NCBI GenBank assembly: GCA_014925825.1
Contig: JACGCK010000054.1
Coordinates: 186,001-250,000 of the forward strand
DNA: 64,000 nt
DNA from: Pholiota molesta
Lineage: Eukaryota > Basidiomycota > Agaricomycetes > Agaricales > Strophariaceae
Direction: 5' to 3'
Of this stretch, positions 56,993 to 64,000 are shown in pieces. The number at the start of each line of letters is the position of its first letter. Position 1 is the stretch's first letter. The notes beneath the pieces were generated by a model that saw only the letters and a list, made by a program, of their open reading frames with translations, was not told the origin of the DNA and did no database searches. The translations under genes were made by a program, and so were the position numbers.

Positions 56993-57628
56993 ATGTCCTG
57001 GTAAGTGTGTTCAAGTTTCACTGCAGCACACGATGCGACCGACTTACGCTCTCAAAATAGGGTCGATGTATTCTCTCTCGCTGCTGTTTGTGCCTGGTCT
57101 TCTCTTGAACAAGTCAACAGGACTGACTGAGCGGTATAGACTATCATCTTCTTCGGGGGGATAATCTATGGTATTATCTTCGTCACGAAATCCATAAATG
57201 CGGGAGTTGCATCCACCAGGGAATCGTACGTCCTTATCACCCATCTGGTTTATCGAAGCTTACATAGCGCTTGTGGATTATGAATTTCATTTCCAATAGT
57301 CTTAAATCCAAAGGTTATGATGTAACCCCGTCGGGAATGTCAGTAAAGACCTCGAAGCACTTTGGGCGGGAGGAGTATATAGACGCAACACAGCGGTGAG
57401 TTCCTCGATCCTAAGGTATCCCCATCTATTGAATCAGATCTCTTTCCATCCTCCAGAGGCATGGTAAAAGCACTGCAAGCTTCTTCATTCGGTCGAAACA
57501 CTTCGTCGTCGAGTGAACATCACCCTTCAGAATCGATGCAACGAACCGCCTCAGGCACGAGCACCGCTTCCAGCGAAGGGAAGAAGAAAAAGAGAAACTT
57601 CCTTGGGTCCATTGGGTCCAAAAAATAG
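56993..57628 (+). CDS. Small single-pass membrane protein of five short exons
   Basis: About 120 residues. Exon 1 is only 8 nt (ATGTCCTG, 56993-57000), then a 60-nt intron; exon 2 adds about three codons (VD); a 72-nt intron ends at 57140; exon 3 encodes the membrane helix TIIFFGGIIYGIIFVTKS and the start of a soluble tail; exon 4 gives LKSKGYDVTPSGMSVKTSK and FGREEYIDATQR; exon 5 gives a Ser/Thr-rich stretch and the basic end EGKKKKRNFLGSIGSKK. All junctions are consensus GT-AG in matching phase. I recognise the general type (short N-terminally anchored basidiomycete proteins with an EEYIDATQR-like box) but know no function. It would be missed by simple open-frame searches because no exon exceeds about 150 nt. 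Confidence 0.75.
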
Positions 57629-57888
57629 ATCCCCATACCTCATCCCCTTCGATACGCACGGACATTCGAAACTACCAGCAGGGTTGCAAGGTTGACAGCC
57701 AGATGGGAAAGAGGCACGATTTTGCCAATGTACTACACTTGGGTTACGCTCATGTTCTGAGATATATCCTCGGCTGGTTAGGCAACCCACAACACTATTT
57801 ATGTACAACGGCGTGTACAATATTTATATCCATTGTCGAACTGGCTAATATGTCGCAGGATCGAATATTACAACCTCCCTGGTATGTA

Positions 57889-59460
57889 TCACGCAAGCCA
57901 AGAAATATCACGAAAGGCGATCTTCAGCCGTAATCCTCTGCGTCGCAGCTCCCTAAATTCCTTCTTGATCTCCACGTCCAAGGGATAATCGTACACTAGG
58001 GTCGTAGTCAACTCAAATGATCGAAGACACGACGACGTCGCCCGTAGTCGGAGTGCCTGCACCAAACTCTGGTGAAGTGGAGAATTGGCACTGAAGACGG
58101 TTCCAGAGAATTTGAAATCTTCGAGCTTTCCAAGTAAGGTTTCGGTGGATGAATCTCCTTTGCGGTCATTTTGAGACGTGGTGCGGCGTAATTGCAGTAA
58201 TCTCGGGAAAAAATCACATCCTACTACCGAACTTCCTTGGTTCAGGTTGATCTCCAAGGACCTGAGACTGGGTATTTGTTGGAGAGCGTCGATCAGGTTG
58301 AACTCTTCCTCGTAACAGTCGAACTCGGTTAGCTTGAGCGTGTGGAGTTGACAGTTCAGATTTAGGAGTAGTGAGGGTAGGTTGTTGACTTCTGGGGGCC
58401 CTGTGAGAGCGGAAAGTTCTAGCGTCTTGAGCGAAGGAAGGGAAAAATTGGACAGTAGTCGTTCAGTGTCAGCCCATGCTGCCATGTATATGATTAACTC
58501 TGTGATAGGAAGTTGGAGTCTTTCAGGGAAATCTTGGACAATCCGGCCCACGTCGTTGGCTAGAATGGTAAAGATTCGGCAGAAAGTGGCATTGGTTGTG
58601 CGGAGGAGACCATAAAGGCACTCATCCAGGTAGACTTGCTGCATTTTGATTGACGTCAACTGTGCCCATGGTATTTGGACGCCTGCGAGATAGTAGCCGT
58701 TCAGACGCATATCTTTGAGAGCGGGCGCGGACTGTAAGAGTGTGAAGTGTTTGCGGCTAGCCGATGGGAGGCCGCAATCGGACCACAGAGGCTGTGTAGA
58801 GGCTTCGACGAGGAGGGGGAGTTTCGACTCTATTTTTGCTAAACCAGAATACCATGCTTCGGGCAGTACAAAGTATATAGATCTCCACCTGTGCGAAGTC
58901 TCAACGAGCATTTCAATGAGTTCGTTGGGTATTCTGTCGGACCAATCGTGTTCATCGCCGAACAATAGGCTGATATGCAGAGGGCAGACCCCCGAACGCC
59001 CGAGCCAGTCGCGCAGAAGGACCATCTGCGTCTCGTATAGTGTTGTCGACAAGACTAGGGCGAGGTGGCTCCAGATATGCGGCGTCGACCATACGATTTC
59101 GCGCCAATCCGTGCACACGTGTCCAAGGATGAAAGGAGTGGTTCGCAAGTGTCGCCTTGTGTCGGAGTGGAAGTTGTGGGTTGTAGCATGGCAGGCTCTA
59201 GCGAAGATCTCGCCCATGATCTCGGGAGGGAGTTGGGATAGGCATGAGCGTGGCGCCGCCGGCTTCCATAGGGGCTTCGCGGGGTTGGAAGGTGTGGTAT
59301 ACGGGTGAAATACTTCCTGTGTCTCTATTTCTTTGCTTGTCTCCTTCTGGCCCACCACTGTTTGACTGGATGACAATTCCACAGTCGATTTACGTGACTT
59401 GAATATGCCAAACGTTGGGTTGCAAATCTTCAAAAGTGCTCTATTCAACGAGATCAGCAT
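57889..59460 (-). CDS. F-box-like protein
   Basis: Single-exon 523-residue protein; ATG at 59460 (MLISLNRALL). After an N-terminal Ser/Thr-rich region, the F-box lies at about residues 74-130: LSQLPPEIMGEIFARACHA, then the typical FILGHVCTDWREIVWSTPHIWSHL. The C-terminal part has leucine-rich segments (LPSLKTLELSALTG, IPSLRSLEINLNQG), and the protein ends LRLKIAFRDISWLA. It belongs to the same basidiomycete family as the gene at 2474, whose F-box lies closer to its start. Probable SCF adaptor; target unknown. It is convergent with the small membrane protein gene. Confidence 0.85.
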   Translation of the reverse strand: MLISLNRALLKICNPTFGIFKSRKSTVELSSSQTVVGQKETSKEIETQEVFHPYTTPSNPAKPLWKPAAPRSCLSQLPPEIMGEIFARACHATTHNFHSDTRRHLRTTPFILGHVCTDWREIVWSTPHIWSHLALVLSTTLYETQMVLLRDWLGRSGVCPLHISLLFGDEHDWSDRIPNELIEMLVETSHRWRSIYFVLPEAWYSGLAKIESKLPLLVEASTQPLWSDCGLPSASRKHFTLLQSAPALKDMRLNGYYLAGVQIPWAQLTSIKMQQVYLDECLYGLLRTTNATFCRIFTILANDVGRIVQDFPERLQLPITELIIYMAAWADTERLLSNFSLPSLKTLELSALTGPPEVNNLPSLLLNLNCQLHTLKLTEFDCYEEEFNLIDALQQIPSLRSLEINLNQGSSVVGCDFFPRLLQLRRTTSQNDRKGDSSTETLLGKLEDFKFSGTVFSANSPLHQSLVQALRLRATSSCLRSFELTTTLVYDYPLDVEIKKEFRELRRRGLRLKIAFRDISWLA

Positions 59461-59730
59461 GGCGCAGCGCCCTGAAGTACTTGAAATCCGTTATCTCATT
59501 AGCACACGTATAATTAGGAGAACTTTGACTCACCTGTGCTCCCAAGAAGTATGGTGTCAAGGTTGTTTTGAAAGCTTGGTGTGTGGCACTATGCCACCAA
59601 TGGCAGTGGTCTAATTACGGAACAAATGCCGACAAAAGAGTCACACTGCCGCCGTCTCTTACAATAATGAATGTTACAGATGTAACGCGAGTATTTGTCG
59701 GTTTGGATGTTGATAGATGTTGATTCTTTC

Positions 59731-59893
59731 CACTGCTGGAGGCAATGGCTGTTTCTTTCGGAAACAGCCTATTGTGAACAGGTTCCAACGCTGTTCCCGT
59801 AGGGTTTTTCTTTTGGAACAGCCTATGCAACACGTTCAAAAATACTTTTTTCTGGGCTGTTTTTACATGAGACAATGATTGCCTCCAGCAGTG
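59731..59893. mobile_element. 163-bp CACTG-ended MITE
   Basis: Perfect 16-bp inverted ends (CACTGCTGGAGGCAAT at 59731-59746; complement at 59878-59893), flanked by TTC on both sides. CACT ends with a 3-bp duplication suggest the CACTA superfamily. An internal hairpin (GGCTGTTTC...GAAACAGCC) strengthens the fold. Confidence 0.75.
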
Positions 59894-59939
59894 TTCGAAA
59901 TCTCGAGCATTCCCTAGTTACTTACTTGTAAACTTGCCA

Positions 59940-60183
59940 GCTTTGTAAATAGCTAGAATTTAGAACTCAGCAATCAACATAGAGAGGCAAGAAATGAATT
60001 TTATACAAAATCTCATTTCTCGTGTTTGGGGGAAAGCGTGCGGAAAATCACGTCTGAGCTAATACTCACGGTATTGGTTCAGACATCTTCATGAAATATA
60101 AAATGCACGCTTTGAGCGCATTCTTGAGGTTAACTGAGAATATTCTTAACTGAGAATATCTACGTTCGAAGTACAGCTAACCC
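59940..60183 (-). repeat. Split direct repeat B2
   Basis: Identical, as far as I can compare, to 60477-60720. Expected 3' end of the retrotransposon. Confidence 0.9.
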
Positions 60184-60476
60184 CGAGAACGCACTAATAA
60201 AATTGAAAATGACCCAAGAAATAAATAGCAAAGAAACAAAATTGTCTAGGGCAGTGGAGGGTGGGTCTGAAAAATTTTCCTCGACACTTTGAGGTGGAAG
60301 AGCAGAAGAGAAAAACTCAAGTAACTCTCACGTGCTCAGTCCCAATTTTCAACATCTGTGACATGTGACTGAGCTCACAGAGTGACTTGATTTTTCTCTG
60401 TTCTAATCTAGCTTACAAAGCACTAGTTCTGTGTTGATTCGACTCGATAAATCTCGATGAATAACTAGAACTGCAG
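60184..60476 (-). repeat. Candidate A2 unit between the B repeats
   Basis: A 293-bp segment between the two B copies. If the element is Ngaro-like, the same sequence opens the element's 5' end. Confidence 0.65.
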
Positions 60477-60720
60477 GCTTTGTAAATAGCTAGAATTTAG
60501 AACTCAGCAATCAACATAGAGAGGCAAGAAATGAATTTTATACAAAATCTCATTTCTCGTGTTTGGGGGAAAGCGTGCGGAAAATCACGTCTGAGCTAAT
60601 ACTCACGGTATTGGTTCAGACATCTTCATGAAATATAAAATGCACGCTTTGAGCGCATTCTTGAGGTTAACTGAGAATATTCTTAACTGAGAATATCTAC
60701 GTTCGAAGTACAGCTAACCC
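60477..60720 (-). repeat. Split direct repeat B1
   Basis: First 244-bp B copy downstream of the recombinase gene. Confidence 0.9.
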
Positions 60721-60854
60721 ACAAGAGAGCCGAGCTCACAACAGCTGACTTCGAAACAAGCCAGCTCACCCAAACCGAGCGAGAAACTAATGAGAAATGA
60801 CGAAAACCGCAGAATTATCAAATAAAACAAATGAATTAACAATGAGTACCTGAG

Positions 60855-62209
60855 CTACCTAGCATGAGAGCCTGAATAAACGGACATAGTTTCTATGACC
60901 CAAGCAGCCCGCGAAGAAGTAAAAGAATTTGTAACAAACAATGGCAGAATACCCTCTATACGACGCCAATACTCCAAGAACGACCGTGACTTCCATCGGC
61001 CCTGCACGGCCACGATATCCGGAGGCGTACCCCGCAATAATAACTCAGTTGCACCACCAATACGAAAGCCATGTCCAGCCATACGAGGCATATCAGCCGC
61101 CACCCAAATGTCCTCGCAACGAGAAAGAAACCAACCGCGCGTCATAGGCGCATAAGAGCCATCCGCAGTCTTGAAAGAGAACAAAGGGGCATCAGCAGGA
61201 ACACCTGCATTTGTGACGAGATGGTGCTTGAAAGCGAGGTAAGGATCTGCCGGATCATCCAACTTGGTGATGATGATGTCGGCGCCCACATTGTGCGTCG
61301 TTTTCGTCCAAGGAATATGAAAGGTGATGGAGTGAATGCGTCCAGCGTCTTCGCGGAAGGAAATGGGGCATCCTCTCGAAACATGCTTTGAAGGATCGAA
61401 TGCATGTCGACTAGAAATAAGAAGCTCCCCTAAAAAAATAAGTTAAAAGAAAGAAACACAAAGACAAGAAAACAATTAAAAATACCAAGACGGCAACACG
61501 ACCAAAAGGCCACACACGCTAGAGCCCAGATGGCTGCATCAAACAAGGAAGAAAAATCCAGACCACGCCGGAGAGCATATAAATGCTGAATTGTTACCGG
61601 AGGACGCTTAGCCCTCCGCGAAGCATCCGGGACCAGCTTGGACACGCCCCCTTTAACCGCGCGAAGCATGTCCTGCCCATACCATGGTGCACCATTGATC
61701 GTGTGCCAAAATTGAAGCCCCGCTAACCAATTGTCCAGAGTCGTACGAGCGACTTTGCCAGCGGCCATGGCAGCGGAAAATCCGGCGAGAAGGATTTCGG
61801 AAGCGGGCATGCGGTCGACCTCGGGAATGTTACGTGAATCGCAGTACTGAGTGAAACGCAAGGGACCTGCCCCATAAAGCTCACGCGTCTTCTCGTCCAG
61901 AGAGAAGAGCATGACGTGTAAGAGTGCAAGCGCATCGGAAGGAGGTAAAATTGAAGAGATGGTTTGGCGAAAGGAAGAACTGATGGGAGTCGTCCAAGCA
62001 ATTAACCGGTCGGAGGCAACAACATGTGGACGATAAGAAGAAGGAGAATATGAATTGCCTGGCTTGGGCTTTCTGGGCTTTTTGATTCGGCGTACCAAAG
62101 CTTGCGGTTCACTCGTTTGAGAGTTCGCGCCCAAGCGAGCAAACAAACGAGCTGCTTCAGCAGCCACGTCGACACCGGCCAACGCACGAGAGAGGGAATC
62201 GTCAGACAT
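60855..62209 (-). CDS. Tyrosine recombinase of the retrotransposon
   Basis: Inserts the circular cDNA by site-specific recombination, replacing the integrase of LTR elements. ATG at 62209 (MSDDSLSRAL) overlaps the last codons of the reverse transcriptase gene by 8 nt. One intron, 61430-61485 (56 nt), gives 432 residues. An N-terminal basic region (RRIKKPRKPKPG) and SAM-like helical domain precede the catalytic domain: the first Arg in FWSCCRLGELL, the HxxR box in AGHGFRIGGATEL, then GRWKS and the nucleophilic Tyr in FLEYWRR. All four catalytic positions are present. Joining the exons gives a multiple of three, so the gene looks functional. Confidence 0.9.
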
Positions 62210-64000
62210 GACGTAAGAATGGACGAAGGTCGACCGGAAGAGGGAACGAAGAAGCAAGATGTTGCTCGACAGGACCCAAAATACCGCGAGAGATTGGATC
62301 TGCCAAATTGTCTTCGGAATCGACGAAATTAAAGGAGAGTGCGATGGCATGTTCATGAGCCAAGAGCTCTGCCTGACGGATGGAAAGATTAATTTCTGGA
62401 TTGCGACCACGGCCGCGATTCCAGGCCCCAATGACACCTTGATTGTCACTGTAAATGAGAATATGGGAAGAATGGACACCGCGTGCCACGAGAACATGCA
62501 GAGCCAACTCAACAGCTACTGCCTCGAGCCAACCAATGTGCTGGAATGGACTGCGAGGCTTGTCTGTTAATGCCCAAGCATCCCAACCTGCCCCGGAACC
62601 CAAAATAAGGCCGATACCCCAGGAAGTGGAAGCATCGACGAAAAGACCAATATCCTGAACCGGCAAGCGAGGTCGAAGAGAACGTTTCCAATCCGAAATG
62701 GCGAGAGTGCGCGACCACCACTTGAGGTCCGAAATTACTGACTTGGGAGGATAGCGATGATGGAAGTTGGAAGGGAAGGATGAGGCGAAAGCGGAAATGT
62801 TGGGTAGAAAGGAGCGGCCACGAGGATAGACAAAGGCAATGTGTGATAGAGAACCATTCAAGGACAAGATTGCGTCGATGGGAGCCTGTGAATTCTCGTA
62901 AAGACGCAAGAAATCATCGACTCTGCCTTTGAACTTCAAACGCTTTTCGTCAGTTAAGGAAACAGTCTTTGAAGCAAGATCCCAATGAAAACCGAGATAA
63001 ACAAAAGAGGAATCGAAGTCCTGGCCCTTTGACTTGTGCCAGGGAATGCCCAACGACTCGATTTTAGCCAACATTGACTCTCTATCATAAAGATAAAGAT
63101 AGGGATCGCCCAACGACCCATCCCCAGAAATTGGGAATCTGAAAACAACGAAATCGTCGACCCATTTTCTAACAGGTCCGACCTCCAATTCCGCCCAACA
63201 ATCCTCAGTGAAGTCACCAACTTCGCCATGATTGCCAGTGGAAGATGTACAACCAAAAGGATGGCCATGGTCCAACCAAAACATGCCCTCAAAACTCACC
63301 ACAGTGTAAGCCTTGTGGACTGGGTGAACGGGCACGGTACGAAAAGCAGCTTCAACGTCGAGTGTAGCAGCCTGTGCGCCAGGCGGAGCGGAAGCCACCT
63401 AAGCAAAAGAAGAAAACACATGAGCGAAACTGGCTGCAACAAAGCCAAAGGCCAAAATGAAAATAGCGCAACCTTCCAATGAAGGAGGAAATAACCACGC
63501 AAAGGCATGGGGGAAAAGAGAACGCAAAGGCGAACCCTAGAAATACTGCGGCAAAGGCCAAACAGCAATGAAAATAGAAAACAACTCACAATGATCTCCA
63601 CCTCAGAAGCGGTACCCCACTTCATAGGAAAATCATCGGAATCAATCATATCATTCACAGAGACACCAGAACCGTCCCGGAAAGATAGATTGATAGCCAT
63701 GCGAGTTTTCGTAAGGTTTCCATCAGTGTCGAATTTGGCCACCACTTGAATTGGAGAAGAACGGAAGGGTCCGCCCAAAATCTCCTCGAGCTGGGTCTTG
63801 GTAAATGGACCAGACATACGCCCCTTATCGACCTCAGATTTTAAGTAGTCGAGAACAGCAGAGGAGTAGGTGGAGGCGGAAGGATGATTTGGTGGTGTGA
63901 ATGTCTCTGTCAAAGGACGGAGATCGCCCAAACGAAAACCGATAGAAAGTTTTCGAACAAGAAAGGGATATTTGACGCGTAAAGAATCGAACCTGTCGAT
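62202..64000 (-). CDS. Reverse transcriptase-RNase H of the retrotransposon (5' partial)
   Basis: DIRS-type RT and RNase H polyprotein. Frame is open to the window edge. One intron (63399-63589, 191 nt) splits fingers from palm. Motifs: TRMAINLSFRDGSG, the palm Asp in TLDVEAAFRT, the catalytic WVDDF box (Tyr replaced by Trp), VYLGFHWDL, then RNase H with FVDASTSWGIG, the Glu in GWLEAVAVELAL and YSDNQG, ending ADPISRG. Stop at 62202. No zinc knuckle is in view; any Gag is upstream, outside the window. The whole visible frame is intact. Confidence 0.9.

Larger units (their letters stand above)
59940..64000 (-). mobile_element. Tyrosine-recombinase retrotransposon (Ngaro/PAT type), 5' end outside window
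   Basis: Minus-strand element with reverse transcriptase, RNase H and a tyrosine recombinase, no DDE integrase and no LTRs. Downstream of the recombinase are two identical 244-bp direct repeats (60477-60720 and 59940-60183) around a 293-bp unit. This is the B1-A2-B2 arrangement of split direct repeats; the matching A1 should stand at the 5' end beyond base 64000. Both genes contain spliceosomal introns, as reported for DIRS-like elements. Confidence 0.88.

Noticed and set aside
1..64000. PKS, NRPS, terpene cyclase or transporter gene that would complete a biosynthetic cluster
   Set aside because: None of the diagnostic motifs was found in any exon I could assemble.

Overview
This window is genomic DNA of a filamentous basidiomycete, most likely an Agaricomycete (mushroom-forming fungus). 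The evidence is intron-dense genes with 50-70 nt GT-AG introns, several divergent F-box-like/LRR proteins, multi-exon cytochrome P450s, basidiomycete-type polytopic membrane proteins with long Ser/Thr-rich tails, and an intron-bearing tyrosine-recombinase retrotransposon. The strain or species cannot be named from the sequence.

Layout. 0-6.8 kb holds the 3' part of a P450, an F-box-like gene and a complete second P450. 7.5-10.5 kb holds DUS3 (tRNA dihydrouridine synthase), followed in its 3' flank by a 1.9 kb terminal-inverted-repeat element with an internal 18-bp minisatellite. 13.3-25 kb holds an FAD-dependent aromatic hydroxylase and two tandemly duplicated UbiA prenyltransferases, all on the minus strand, embedded in repeat-rich DNA. 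25.0-30.7 kb is an intact, very young Copia retrotransposon (383-bp LTRs with two differences, GTATA target duplication) inserted about 100 bp upstream of the second UbiA start codon. 31.6-36 kb holds a dienelactone hydrolase-like gene and a third P450. 37.7-39.1 kb holds a degenerate copy of the DUS3 3' end and a 901-bp Mutator-like element (154-bp TIRs, 9-bp target duplication). 39.6-59.5 kb is the gene-rich part: F-box protein, membrane protein, ankyrin protein, HAL2/MET22 nucleotidase divergently paired with phosphoinositide PLC, a broken berberine-bridge-type oxidase, another F-box gene, the Smc5-6 subunit NSE3, a second membrane protein, a tiny single-TM protein and a third full F-box gene. 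59.9-64 kb is the 3' part of a Ngaro/PAT-type tyrosine-recombinase retrotransposon with split direct repeats; its 5' end lies outside the window.

How genes may work together. UbiA prenyltransferases, a salicylate-hydroxylase-type monooxygenase and P450s on one locus are what would be expected for making a prenylated phenol/hydroquinone from a hydroxybenzoate, as in vibralactone-type pathways; this is inference. HAL2, PLC, DUS3 and NSE3 are ordinary cellular functions.

Two cross-cutting observations: both UbiA copies are best explained by a 3-nt microexon plus a GC-AG intron; and seven or so conserved reading-frame breaks across the window are all single missing bases, mostly in homopolymer runs, which points to sequencing error rather than to many independent pseudogenes.
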